From positions 7,539,001-7,603,000 of the forward strand of contig NZ_CP023694.1 in NCBI RefSeq assembly GCF_008705135.1: 64,000 nucleotides of DNA, given 5' to 3'. The notes beneath the pieces were generated by a model. It had not been told where the DNA came from and did not search any database. It saw nothing but the letters and a program-made list of their open reading frames with translations. Numbering within the stretch: position 1 is the stretch's first letter; each line of letters begins with the position of its first letter. Source of the stretch: Streptomyces coeruleorubidus (GTDB lineage: Bacteria > Actinomycetota > Actinomycetes > Streptomycetales > Streptomycetaceae). The translations under genes and the position numbers were made by a program. Below, piece by piece: positions 1 to 11,330 of this stretch.

Positions 1-368
1 AGCGCGCCCCGCCCGTCGAGACCGGACAGCGGCGAGGCCACGATGTTGCGCACCCGCTCGTGCCCGCGCGAGGGCAGCAGCCCGGCGGCGTCCAGCAGCC
101 CGGCCAACTCCCCGGCGCAGCCGCCGTCCAGACCCCGGAGCTGCACGTTGCCGCGCGAGGTCAGATGCAGGTCACCGTCGCCCAGCCGCTCCGCCACGTC
201 GGCGAGCGCCCGCGCCTGCCGCACGGTCAGGACCCCGCCGGGGACCCGGACACGGGCCAGCGCGCCGTCGTCCGCCGCGTGCAGCCGCAGCGTCCCCGGG
301 CATGCGTCACCGCGGTCCCGGGAGACCGCTGTGGCCTGGGGCGATGAACGGAGGGCAGGCGTGGACAT
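1..368 (-). CDS. cobG: Precorrin-3B synthase, N-terminal part (gene runs off the left edge)
   Basis: Reading the minus strand from an ATG at 368 gives an open frame to the window edge, about 122 residues. It carries the ferredoxin-sulfite/nitrite-reductase-like start of CobG: a CPGTLRLHAADDGALARV stretch, LTSRGNVQLRG and HERVRNIVASPLSGLDG. CobG is an Fe-S/siroheme-type oxygenase-like enzyme of aerobic cobalamin synthesis that converts precorrin-3A to precorrin-3B. The Fe-S cysteines lie in the missing C-terminal part. The gene is divergent from cobN, with about 245 nt between the start codons, which fits a cobalamin cluster. The identification rests on motifs remembered from the family, and the truncation is only the window boundary. 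Confidence 0.85.
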   Translation of the reverse strand, partial: MSTPALRSSPQATAVSRDRGDACPGTLRLHAADDGALARVRVPGGVLTVRQARALADVAERLGDGDLHLTSRGNVQLRGLDGGCAGELAGLLDAAGLLPSRGHERVRNIVASPLSGLDGRGA

Positions 369-376
369 GGCGGCGA

Positions 377-405
377 GCATACCTACCATCACACCCGGTG
401 TATGC
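377..405. promoter_or_regulatory. Inverted repeats in the cobG/cobN divergent region
   Basis: Nested dyads lie just upstream of cobG: GCATAC (377-382) with GTATGC (400-405), and inside them ACACC-C-GGTGT (391-401). They could form an operator or simply a cobG leader structure. No regulator can be assigned from sequence. Confidence 0.3.
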
Positions 406-429
406 CCCGCCCTTTTCCCCCGACCCTTA

Positions 430-604
430 CTATGCTCCTCGGTGGATCATCCGGTCCGCCGACGCCACGACGGCGACAGGGGAGGAAGCCCGGTGCGAGT
501 CCGGCGCGGTCCCGCCACTGTGAGCCCGGCCCACACGGGCCGGGCGAGCCAGGAACTCCCGCCGTCCCACCACCCGCCCGGGGCGCGGACACCCCGAGGA
601 AGGC
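430..604 (+). promoter_or_regulatory. Cobalamin (B12, adenosylcobalamin-type) riboswitch upstream of cobN
   Basis: The leader contains the conserved riboswitch core: GGAAGCCCGGTGCGAGTCC at 482-500, then GCGGTCCCGCCACTGTGA at 505-522, then the B12-box-like GAGCCAGGAACTCCCGCC at 546-563. A possible -10 hexamer TACTAT lies at 429-434 just upstream of the aptamer. The ribosome-binding site GAGGAAGG (596-603) follows the aptamer, so ligand binding probably hides this site and turns off CobN translation when cobalamin is plentiful. Exact ends are approximate. Confidence 0.92.
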
Positions 605-614
605 CAGCCGCCGC

Positions 615-4241
<3,627 letters not shown>

Positions 4242-4254
4242 TCGTTCCGCACCG

Positions 4255-4944
4255 TCACCCGGCGGGGTGCGCAGGCCTCAGGACCATGAGCGAGCCTTCC
4301 AAGGCCGCCACCATGGCGAAAGGGAACCGGTCGACCTCGAGACAGAGTGCGACGTCATCGGAATGGACTCCTTGACGCACCCCCTGCGCCAACTCGGCGG
4401 CGGCACGCGACGCGGCGGCGCGGCGGACGAACCCGGCGGCGTCCGTCGCGTCCTCCGTGGTCCTGCGAGCGATGTACTGAGCACACGCCAGATCCTCGTC
4501 GGCCTGCCCGTCTTCGCCGGTGACCACGAACGTGACGCCGTCGCTCTCGCGCGTCCGCAGGACCCGGGCCGTCGCCTCCGCCACCACGAAGCCGGCGCAC
4601 AGCACCAGCGACGCCTCCTTGACCGCGAGGGCGCCGACCGTGCCTGCCGTGGTCTTCTGCACGACGGTCCGTCCGCCGAGGTCGGCAGACCGCAGCAGTC
4701 CCGGCGAGTTGACCAGGTCGAACCCGGGCGCGGGCGGACCGTCCTTGAGCGCCGCCCAGTCCGGGTGGCGAGCCTTGAGGGCCAGGGCATCGTCCAGCGA
4801 CTCAGCGAGAACGATCTTCTCCGCTCCCTGGCCGAACGCCCAAGCCGCCACGGTGAAAGCACGCATCACGTCGACCACGACCGCCACCGACGGGGCTTCG
4901 ACGAGCTCTGGTATGCCAAGGAAACGAGTGTCCGTACCGATCAT
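4255..4944 (-). CDS. ComB-family 2-phosphosulfolactate phosphatase-like protein
   Basis: A 229-residue protein matching the ComB family. The N-terminal VVVDVMRAFTVAAWAFGQGAEKI, PGFDLVNSPGLLRSADLGGRTVVQKTTAGT in the middle, and FVVAEATARVLR followed by DEDLACAQYIA are the usual landmarks. ComB removes phosphate from 2-phosphosulfolactate in coenzyme M synthesis, but actinobacterial members occur without that pathway, so the real substrate is unknown. It starts 16 nt after the TPR gene on the same strand and may be the last gene of the AAA-TPR transcript. It converges with cobN at a 13-nt gap. Confidence 0.75.
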   Translation of the reverse strand: MIGTDTRFLGIPELVEAPSVAVVVDVMRAFTVAAWAFGQGAEKIVLAESLDDALALKARHPDWAALKDGPPAPGFDLVNSPGLLRSADLGGRTVVQKTTAGTVGALAVKEASLVLCAGFVVAEATARVLRTRESDGVTFVVTGEDGQADEDLACAQYIARRTTEDATDAAGFVRRAAASRAAAELAQGVRQGVHSDDVALCLEVDRFPFAMVAALEGSLMVLRPAHPAG

Positions 4945-4960
4945 GATCGCGGATGCCCGT

Positions 4961-6085
4961 TCAGCCGTCCTTGCCCCGGTCGAACCACATCGTCGCCACC
5001 GTCGGCAGCAGACCGGCCCAGAACAGCACCTGCGGGACCGTGCGTTCCGTCCACGGGATCTGGGTGATCAGCAGGGCGCAGACCATGGCCCACGCCGCCT
5101 GGGCCAGGGCGACACGGGGCCAGGTGCGTCGGTGGAGCAGCGAGCGCAGATTGACCTGGACGCCGGCGCGCAGCCTCCGGTACCTCAGCAGGGCGCCCAG
5201 GGCCCAGACCACGGCCATGGGGACGAGGTCCCAGAGCCGCTGGCCCAGCGGCAGCGGCAGCTCCCGCTGGGTCTCGCCCTCGGTCGCGAACAGGTCGATG
5301 CCCACACCGGCGAGAGCCAGGCAGAGCAGGGCCGGCCAGCGGATGCCGCGCAGCAGACGGTAGGAGGCGTCGTCCAGGCCGCTGCGCATCGGGGCGGAGT
5401 CCGGGGCGGTGGCCAGCGCGTCGGCGTACAGGGTCGCGGCCTCCGCCGCCTTGACGCCGGGAGCGGTCGCCGCCTTCTTCGTCCGCCGGGCCAGTGCCTG
5501 CTCGTGCTGCGGGTCGAGCCGGAGGATGGCCTCGTCCAATTGGCCGGCGACGGTCCGGTTGCCCGCCATGTCGGCGATCAGCCACGCCACCTCGTAGGCG
5601 AACACCTCCTCCGGGCCCAACCTCATGGCCTCCTGGGCGAGTTCGCCGGCCTCCCGCAGGGCGGCGTCCTGGTCCTCGCGCCGGACCTGGCCGCCGTTGG
5701 CCCGCCCGGAGCGGATCGCCCTGATGCGCCAGAGCCAGTTGGCGAGCAGCGCGTAGCCGTACCAGTTCTCGGGGGCGAGGCGGATCACCTCGCGCAGCAC
5801 GCCCTCGGTCTCCAGGAAGCGGCCCGCGGCACGCAGGGCGTGCGCGTGCATGACGAGCGCCCCGATGTCCTCGGAGTCCAGCGCCAGTGCCCGCTCCGTC
5901 GCCTCCAGGGCCTTCGGCCCGTCCTCCTCGTCCATGAGATGGCTGCGGGCGAGCTTGACCCAGGCCCGGACGTCGTCGGGGTCCTCCGCGAGCCGCCGCG
6001 CCAGCAGCTCGCGGGCCTCCTCGTACCGCTTGAGGTCGATGAGCAGGTCGGCCCGCTCCACGGCGGGGTGCACGGTGGCGGTCAC
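4961..6085 (-). CDS. TPR-repeat membrane protein, partner of the AAA ATPase
   Basis: A 374-residue protein starting at GTG 6085, whose start overlaps the stop of the upstream ATPase gene in the 4-nt arrangement GTGA. The N-terminal two-thirds holds tetratricopeptide-like helical pairs (for example KRYEEARELLARRLAEDPDDVRAWVKLARSHLM and ALALDSEDIGALVMHAHALRAAGRFLETE). The C-terminal part holds about four hydrophobic segments (WPALLCLALAGVGIDLF, LVPMAVVWALGALL, VALAQAAWAMVCALLITQI, VLFWAGLLPTVATMWF). It is therefore probably a membrane-anchored scaffold with the TPR domain in the cytoplasm. Overlapping translation with the ATPase suggests that the two act together. The long frame continuing upstream is a shadow of the ATPase gene. 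Confidence 0.8.
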   Translation of the reverse strand: MTATVHPAVERADLLIDLKRYEEARELLARRLAEDPDDVRAWVKLARSHLMDEEDGPKALEATERALALDSEDIGALVMHAHALRAAGRFLETEGVLREVIRLAPENWYGYALLANWLWRIRAIRSGRANGGQVRREDQDAALREAGELAQEAMRLGPEEVFAYEVAWLIADMAGNRTVAGQLDEAILRLDPQHEQALARRTKKAATAPGVKAAEAATLYADALATAPDSAPMRSGLDDASYRLLRGIRWPALLCLALAGVGIDLFATEGETQRELPLPLGQRLWDLVPMAVVWALGALLRYRRLRAGVQVNLRSLLHRRTWPRVALAQAAWAMVCALLITQIPWTERTVPQVLFWAGLLPTVATMWFDRGKDG

Positions 6086-7317
6086 AGCTTGCGCCTCTTC
6101 TTCAGGTAGGCCACCAGGTCGTCGTACATCCCGCCCTCGTTGGCGAACATCGCCACGTTCCGCGCGGAGGCGAACCACGGCTCGGCCGACGGGACGACCT
6201 CCTTCGCGGCGGCCAGCAAGTCCTTCATGCCGATCATCCGGACCGTCCCGGTGCGCGCCGAGTCCAGCAGCGCCCGCTCGGCCGCCGCCTCGCAGACATG
6301 CGCCAGGTCCGCGCCCGACAGGCCGTCCGTGGCCTTGACCAGCTTGCCCAGGTCGACGTTCTCGATGGGCCGGTCCCGCAGGTGGTAGCGGAGGATCGCC
6401 TCCCGGGCCGGACCGTCGGGAGGCAGGACCAGGATCGTCCGGTCCAGCCGGCCGGGACGGCGCAGGGCGTTGTCCACGTCCCAGGGCACGTTCGTGGCGG
6501 CCAGCACGAACACGCCCTCGTTCGCCGCCGAGTCGATGCCGTCCAGCTCGGTGAGGAGCTGGTTCACCGTGTTGCGCATGCCGCTGTGCGCGGTGCGGCT
6601 GCGCTTGGCGCCGAGCGCGTCCAGCTCGTCCAGGAAGACCACGCAGGGCGCCTGGCGGCGGGCGGTCTCGAACACCTCGTGCATGTTGCGCTCGGAGTTG
6701 CCGATCCACATGTCGAGCACGTCGTTGACCGACACCGACAGGAACGCGGCGCCGAGTTCCCCGGCGACCGCGCGGGCGATGAACGTCTTCCCGCAGCCGG
6801 GCGGCCCGTACAGCAGCAGCCCGCCGCGCAGGCTCTTGCCGTACAGCTTGCGCAGCTCGGGGTTGCGCAGCGGCGCCAGGAACGCCGCCTCCAGGCGGTC
6901 CTTGACCTCCTGCATGCCGCCGACGTCGGCCAGCCGCACCCCGCCGGGCGTCTCCACGTCCCACGCCTCGGCGCCGCCGGGATCGTCCTGTCCGTCCGCG
7001 CGGACCGGCGCCTCGACGAACCGCGGCGGCACCACGTCCCCCACCTGCTCCTCGGCGGCCCGCCAGTCGAACCCCGGCCGCCGGTCCGGGGGTTGCGCCG
7101 GCGCCGGGGCCGGCGCGCCCATCGCCCGGGCCATCAGGTCACGGGCCTGGGCGTCGCCCGGCGCGTGCTGAAGGGCCACGGCCGCCTCGGCGACGGCGGC
7201 CTCCGAACGGCCCGCCTCCAGCAGGAGTTGGGCCAGGTGCAACCGCAGGGGTACGTCCGCGGGAGCGGCGGCGACGGCGGTGCGCAGACTCTGTATGAGA
7301 GGGGAGTCGTCCGGCAT
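6082..7317 (-). CDS. AAA+ ATPase, FtsH/CDC48-like single ATPase domain
   Basis: A 411-residue protein. Residues 1-70 contain one TPR-like helical pair (LIQSLRTAVAAAPADVPLRLHLAQLLLEAG). A linker follows, then a classical AAA module: Walker A GPPGCGKT near residue 170, pore-region residues DMWIGNSERNMHEVFE, Walker B CVVFLDELDAL and a second-region-of-homology RRPGRLDRTILVLPP. The C-terminus (ADLAHVCEAAAERALLD) is the small AAA lid. No protease or membrane segment is present. The start is ATG 7317; an earlier in-frame methionine at 7470 would give a low-complexity extension. Likely role: an energy-driven unfoldase or remodelling factor working with the overlapping TPR protein. The client is unknown. 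Confidence 0.85.
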   Translation of the reverse strand: MPDDSPLIQSLRTAVAAAPADVPLRLHLAQLLLEAGRSEAAVAEAAVALQHAPGDAQARDLMARAMGAPAPAPAQPPDRRPGFDWRAAEEQVGDVVPPRFVEAPVRADGQDDPGGAEAWDVETPGGVRLADVGGMQEVKDRLEAAFLAPLRNPELRKLYGKSLRGGLLLYGPPGCGKTFIARAVAGELGAAFLSVSVNDVLDMWIGNSERNMHEVFETARRQAPCVVFLDELDALGAKRSRTAHSGMRNTVNQLLTELDGIDSAANEGVFVLAATNVPWDVDNALRRPGRLDRTILVLPPDGPAREAILRYHLRDRPIENVDLGKLVKATDGLSGADLAHVCEAAAERALLDSARTGTVRMIGMKDLLAAAKEVVPSAEPWFASARNVAMFANEGGMYDDLVAYLKKRRKL

Positions 7318-7393
7318 GATCCACAGCCTACGCCCGCCCTGCGACGCCTCGGGAGGCGCTCGGCGTCCAGCCGTGTACCGGCGATCACTCTCG

Positions 7394-7405
7394 CTTACTA
7401 TGCTC
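7394..7405 (+). promoter_or_regulatory. Candidate -10 region for the HipA-like/Rdx operon
   Basis: The -10-like TACTAT (7397-7402) lies in a 12-mer, CTTACTATGCTC, that is identical to the one at 426-437 in front of the cobN riboswitch. No convincing -35 is visible. It is placed correctly for the rightward genes starting at 7447/7482. Confidence 0.4.
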
Positions 7406-7446
7406 GCTTCATGCCGGCGGAGGCCGGCAGCAAGGAGCGGACCGCC

Positions 7447-7488
7447 ATGGACGGACTGCCGGGGAGGCAAGGCCCGAGGACATGCTGA
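7447..7488 (+). CDS. Thirteen-codon upstream open reading frame (possible leader peptide)
   Basis: ATG 7447 is preceded by a strong Shine-Dalgarno AAGGAG about ten bases upstream and reads MDGLPGRQGPRTC before TGA at 7486-7488. Its end overlaps the ATG of the HipA-like gene (7482) in another frame, while that gene lacks a well-spaced ribosome-binding site of its own. This arrangement would couple kinase translation to the short frame. It could be chance, and the peptide has no recognisable attenuator features such as runs of one amino acid. Confidence 0.35.
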   Translation: MDGLPGRQGPRTC

Positions 7489-8396
7489 GAGAGGTCACCG
7501 CGACCCGCTACGTCGCACCCCTGACGTCCGGCGGATCCGTACCCGGAGTCGTCGAGGCCGACGACCTGGGCACCTACGTCGTGAAGTTCACCGGCTCCGC
7601 ACAGGGCCGCAAGGCACTGGTCGCCGAGGTGATCGTGGGGGAGCTGGCCCGCGCCCTCGGGCTGCGCTTCCCCGAGCTGGTGCTGGTGCACTTCGACCCG
7701 GTGATCGCGCGGGACGAGCCGCACCAGGAGGTGCGGGGCCTGCACGCGGCCAGCGAGGGCGTGAACCTCGGCATGGACTACCTGCCGGGCGCCCGGGACT
7801 TCACGCCGGACATCGCGCGGGTCTTCCCCGTCGATCCCCTGGAGGCGGGGAGGATCGTCTGGCTCGACGCCCTGACCGTGAACGTCGACCGCACGGTCCA
7901 CAGCTCCAACCTGATGGTCTGGCCCACCCTGGGCGTGGCGCCGCCGCGCCTGTGGCTGATCGACCACGGTGCCGCGCTCGTGTTCCACCACCGCTGGGAC
8001 GGCACCGACCCCGCCAAGGTGTACGACTTCCGGCACCACGCCCTCGGCCACTACGGACCCGACGTCCGGGCCGCCGACGCCGAGCTGGCTCCCAGGGTGA
8101 CCGAGGAGCTGCTGCGCCGGATCCTCGCCGAGGTCCCGGACGCCTGGCTCGCGGACGAGCCGGGCTTCGCCACCGCGCGGGAGGCACGCGAGGCGTACGT
8201 GTCGTACCTCCACGCGCGCGTGCGGGCTTCCGAGGCCTGGCTGCCCACCGACTTCCCCGGCCGGGAGCAGCTCGCCGCCGAGGAGGCCCGCCGGGCGGCG
8301 CGCAGCCGGCAAGGACGCCCCGCGTGGCTCCGGCAGGTCCCCGACCTGCACGGCAAGCCCGCGGCCGAACAGGATTGGTCGGTGCACCTCGGATGA
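7482..8396 (+). CDS. HipA-like kinase domain protein
   Basis: A 304-residue protein of the stand-alone HipA-like kinase group. Landmarks are an N-terminal nucleotide-binding region (YVVKFTGSAQGRKALVAEVIVGELARALGL), the catalytic-loop-like WLDALTVNVDRTVHSSNLMVW with the D..N.DR..HS.N pattern, and a metal-site-like LWLIDHGAALVFH. HipA kinases phosphorylate proteins such as glutamyl-tRNA synthetase, but this compact family lacks the HipB antitoxin partner, and no DNA-binding partner lies next to it. It overlaps the Rdx gene by ATGA and is divergent from the AAA/TPR operon. Target and phenotype are unknown. Confidence 0.8.
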   Translation: MLREVTATRYVAPLTSGGSVPGVVEADDLGTYVVKFTGSAQGRKALVAEVIVGELARALGLRFPELVLVHFDPVIARDEPHQEVRGLHAASEGVNLGMDYLPGARDFTPDIARVFPVDPLEAGRIVWLDALTVNVDRTVHSSNLMVWPTLGVAPPRLWLIDHGAALVFHHRWDGTDPAKVYDFRHHALGHYGPDVRAADAELAPRVTEELLRRILAEVPDAWLADEPGFATAREAREAYVSYLHARVRASEAWLPTDFPGREQLAAEEARRAARSRQGRPAWLRQVPDLHGKPAAEQDWSVHLG

Positions 8397-8686
8397 GTGG
8401 CCGTGTCGAGATCGAATACTGCACCCAGTGCCGCTGGCTGCCGCGTGCGGCCTGGCTGGCGCAGGAGCTGCTCACGACGTTCGAGTCCGAGCTGACGGAA
8501 CTGGCGCTGAAGCCCGGCAAGGGCGGGGTGTTCGTCGTCCGCGTCGGCGACGAGGTCGTCTGGGACCGGCGCGAGCAGGGCTTCCCCGAGCCGACGGCAG
8601 TGAAGCGGGCCGTGCGCGACCGAGTGGCCCCGGGGAAGCCCCTGGGCCACTCGGACAAGCCGTCCGCCGAGCCCTCCGCGGACTGA
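8393..8686 (+). CDS. SelT/SelW/SelH (Rdx) family selenoprotein-W-like protein
   Basis: A 97-residue protein with the Rdx thioredoxin-like signature: VEIEYCTQCRWLPRAAWLAQELL contains the CxxC redox motif near residues 10-13 (cysteine in place of selenocysteine), followed by the conserved KPGKGGVFVVRVGDEVVWDR. These proteins are thought to act as small thiol redox factors. The start ATG 8393 overlaps the upstream kinase stop by 4 nt, so translation is coupled and a shared function is likely. The stop lies one nucleotide from the stop of the convergent aceB, leaving no room for a terminator between them. Confidence 0.88.
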   Translation: MSGRVEIEYCTQCRWLPRAAWLAQELLTTFESELTELALKPGKGGVFVVRVGDEVVWDRREQGFPEPTAVKRAVRDRVAPGKPLGHSDKPSAEPSAD

Positions 8687-8687
8687 G

Positions 8688-10313
8688 TCAGCCCTTGAGC
8701 TGCTCGTACGCCGGGAGCGTCAGGAAGTCGGCGTAGTCCTCGTCGAGGGAGACCGTCAGCAGCAGGTCGTGCGCCTGCTGCCAGTTGCCGGCCGCGAAGG
8801 CCTCCTCGCCGACCTCGGCCTTGATGTTCGCCAGCTCCTCGGCGGCGACCTTGCGGGCCAGGTCGGCCGTGACCGGCTCGCCGTTGTCGAGGACGACGCC
8901 CGCGTTGATCCACTGCCAGATCTGGGAGCGGGAGATCTCGGCGGTGGCGGCGTCCTCCATCAGGTTGAAGATCGCAACCGCGCCGAGTCCGCGCAGCCAG
9001 GCCTCGATGTAGCGGATGCCGACCTGCACGGCGTTCACCAGACCCGCGTACGTCGGCTTGGCGTCCAGCGAGTCGATCGCGATCAGGTCGGCCGCCTTGA
9101 CGTCGACGTCCTCGCGCAGCCGGTCCTTCTGGTGGGGCTTGTCGCCGAGGACCTTGTCGAAGGACTCCATGGCGATCGGCACCAGGTCGGGGTGGGCGAC
9201 CCAGGAGCCGTCGAAACCGTCGTTCGCCTCGCGGTCCTTGTCGGCGCGGACCTTCTCGAACGCGACCTTGTTGACCTCCGCGTCCCGGCGGGACGGGATG
9301 AACGCCGCCATGCCGCCGATCGCGTGCGCGCCGCGCTTGTGGCAGGTACGGACGAGGAGTTCGGTGTACGCGCGCATGAACGGGGCCGTCATCGTCACCG
9401 CGTTGCGGTCCGGCAGGACGAACCTGGCGCCGCCGTCCCGGAAGTTCTTGACGATGGAGAACAGGTAGTCCCAGCGGCCCGCGTTCAGCCCGGAGGCGTG
9501 GTCGCGCAGCTCGTAGAGGATCTCCTCCATCTCGTACGCGGCCGTGATGGTCTCGATCAGGACCGTGGCGCGCACGGTGCCCTGCGGGATGCCGACGTAG
9601 TCCTGCGCGAAGACGAAGACCTCGTTCCAGAGGCGGGCCTCCAGGTGCGACTCCGTCTTCGGCAGGTAGAAGTACGGGCCCTTGCCCAGGCCCAGCAGGC
9701 GCTTGGCGTTGTGGAAGAAGTACAGGCCGAAGTCGACGAGCGCGCCGGGCACCGGGGTGCCGTCCGCGTCGGCGAGGTGGCGCTCGTTCAGGTGCCAGCC
9801 GCGCGGGCGCATGACGACCGTGGCGAGTTCCTCGTTCGCCTTCAGGGCGTACGACTTGCCCGACTTCGGGTCAGTGAAGTCGATGTTCCGGGTGTAGGCG
9901 TCGATCAGGTTGAGCTGGCCGAGGACCACGTTCTCCCAGGTCGGTGCGGAGGCGTCCTCGAAGTCCGCGAGCCACACCTTCGCGCCCGAGTTGAGGGCGT
10001 TGATGGTCATCTTCCGGTCGGTGGGGCCGGTGATCTCGACCCGCCGGTCGTTCAGGGCGTCGGGGGCCGGGGCGACCTTCCAGGAGTCGTCGGCGCGGAT
10101 CGCGGCGGTCTCCGGGAGGAAGTCGAGGGAGGAGGTGCGGGCGATCTCGGCGCGGCGCTCGGCGCGGCGGGCGAGGAGTTCGTCACGGCGGGGCGTGAAC
10201 CGCCGGTGCAGCTCGGCCACGAAGGCGAGCGCCGCTTCGGTGAGGACCTCCTCCTGCCGCGGCAGGGGTTCGGCGTCGACGACGGCCAGCGGGGACGGCG
10301 CTGGTGCGGACAT
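8688..10313 (-). CDS. aceB: Malate synthase A
   Basis: A 541-residue malate synthase that condenses glyoxylate with acetyl-CoA to give malate. Motifs include KVWLADFEDASAPTW, VMRPRGWHLNERHL, the signature HASGLNAGRWDYLFSIVKNF and a C-terminal ADLARKVAAEEL region; the length is typical of the A isoform. A GGAAG ribosome-binding site lies 9 nt before ATG 10313. No isocitrate lyase is nearby, but allantoin-degradation genes are. Since allantoin breakdown yields glyoxylate via ureidoglycolate, this copy probably consumes that glyoxylate. Its promoter (10432-10460) overlaps a dyad nearly identical to the one before allB, suggesting co-repression by AllR. Confidence 0.95.
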   Translation of the reverse strand: MSAPAPSPLAVVDAEPLPRQEEVLTEAALAFVAELHRRFTPRRDELLARRAERRAEIARTSSLDFLPETAAIRADDSWKVAPAPDALNDRRVEITGPTDRKMTINALNSGAKVWLADFEDASAPTWENVVLGQLNLIDAYTRNIDFTDPKSGKSYALKANEELATVVMRPRGWHLNERHLADADGTPVPGALVDFGLYFFHNAKRLLGLGKGPYFYLPKTESHLEARLWNEVFVFAQDYVGIPQGTVRATVLIETITAAYEMEEILYELRDHASGLNAGRWDYLFSIVKNFRDGGARFVLPDRNAVTMTAPFMRAYTELLVRTCHKRGAHAIGGMAAFIPSRRDAEVNKVAFEKVRADKDREANDGFDGSWVAHPDLVPIAMESFDKVLGDKPHQKDRLREDVDVKAADLIAIDSLDAKPTYAGLVNAVQVGIRYIEAWLRGLGAVAIFNLMEDAATAEISRSQIWQWINAGVVLDNGEPVTADLARKVAAEELANIKAEVGEEAFAAGNWQQAHDLLLTVSLDEDYADFLTLPAYEQLKG

Positions 10314-10431
10314 GAACTGTCACTTCCTTCAGCGAGCTACGAAGACGAACCGGCGGTTCGGCACCGGGTGCCAGTCTTCCCGGATACGGCGTTCGGCGCC
10401 CGCGGGGGCATCGGGCGCTTCTGAACAGTGG

Positions 10432-10472
10432 ATACTAGTTTCCTCATGGTGGAAGTTCAATCATCTGTTGAT
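10432..10472 (-). promoter_or_regulatory. aceB promoter with candidate AllR operator over the -35 box
   Basis: On the minus strand there is a -35 TTGAAC (10455-10460), a 17-nt spacer and a -10 TAGTAT (10432-10437). The -35 is the downstream half of a dyad, ATCAA-N7-TTGAA (10456-10472). Read in this strand, TCAACAGA...TTGAA matches the allB-proximal site at 14801-14819 in 13 of 16 positions. A repressor bound here would block RNA polymerase. Binding by AllR is inferred, not shown. Confidence 0.6.
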
Positions 10473-10520
10473 GTCGAGATTCTCCGAGTCGAGGCAAGGT
10501 GGCTCTCCGTGCCACTCCCT

Positions 10521-11135
10521 TCACTCAAGGTGGGCCAGATCGGCTTCCGTGTCGATGTCGAAGGGCCGGGCCACGTCCCCGCACTCGACGAGCCTGATCC
10601 CCGGCTCGTGCTCCTTCAGATAGGCGCGTGCCCCCCGGTCCCCGGTCGCAGTCGCGGCGATGCCCGCCCAGTGAGCCGCACCGAACAGGACCGGATGCCC
10701 GCGCACTCCGTCGTACGCGGCCGACACCAGAGACTCCTCGTCCTCGTACGCCCCGAGGACCCGGGCCACCGCCTCCGGGCCGATACCGGGCTGGTCGACG
10801 AGCGAGACCAGGGCGGCCGCCGCACCCGTGCCGGCGAGCGAGTCCAGCCCGGCCCGCAGGGACGTGCCCATGCCCTCTTCCCAGTCGGGGTTGCCGACCA
10901 GGACGCATCCCGGCAGTGCGGCTCGCGCCCGGACCTCGTCCGCCCGGGCGCCCAGCACCACGTGGACCCGCTCGCAGCCGCCCTCGCGCAACACCCGCAC
11001 CGCGTGCTCCACGAGCGGCCGCCCCCGGTGGGTGAGCAGCGCCTTGGGGCGCCCGCCGAGCCGCCGCCCGCCCCCGGCGGCGAGCAGTACCCCCGCAACC
11101 GCACGCGTCCTTTTCGTCGTCTTACGTGTCGTCAT
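10521..11135 (-). CDS. MobA-like nucleotidyltransferase (molybdenum-cofactor type)
   Basis: A 204-residue NTP transferase of the MobA/MocA-like fold. The N-terminal LLAAGGGRRLGGRPKALLTHRGRPLVEHAVRVL is the nucleotide-binding LxAGxxxRxGxxK motif, and SLVDQPGIGPEAVARVL and GHPVLFGAAHW are also typical. Such proteins attach CMP or GMP to molybdopterin, and related ones in purine-catabolism clusters mature xanthine dehydrogenase. That would fit the allantoin genes nearby, although no xanthine dehydrogenase is in view. The start ATG 11135 is followed by the basic TTRKTTKRTR. Downstream is aceB, 207 nt away behind its own promoter. Confidence 0.75.
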   Translation of the reverse strand: MTTRKTTKRTRAVAGVLLAAGGGRRLGGRPKALLTHRGRPLVEHAVRVLREGGCERVHVVLGARADEVRARAALPGCVLVGNPDWEEGMGTSLRAGLDSLAGTGAAAALVSLVDQPGIGPEAVARVLGAYEDEESLVSAAYDGVRGHPVLFGAAHWAGIAATATGDRGARAYLKEHEPGIRLVECGDVARPFDIDTEADLAHLE

Positions 11136-11330
11136 GGATCCTGCATACCGCACGAGCTCGGGCCGGGAAGTCACGCAGCGGAGCAAGTCGATGACGCAAC
11201 GGACTGGCGCCCGGTGGCCCACGTCGTTTACTGTCGCCCGCACCGACCGGCCGGGCGGCCGACCGGCGCCCGGTGTGGGGGACTTCGCGTCGGAAGGGCA
11301 CGCGCACGACGGAGTGCGAGGGGGAGGACT

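Noticed and set aside
4961..6964. A 667-codon open frame on the minus strand spanning the TPR and AAA ATPase genes
   Set aside because: Its upstream two-thirds is an out-of-frame, arginine/glycine/proline-rich reading of the AAA ATPase gene; only the part after GTG 6085 is a real protein.
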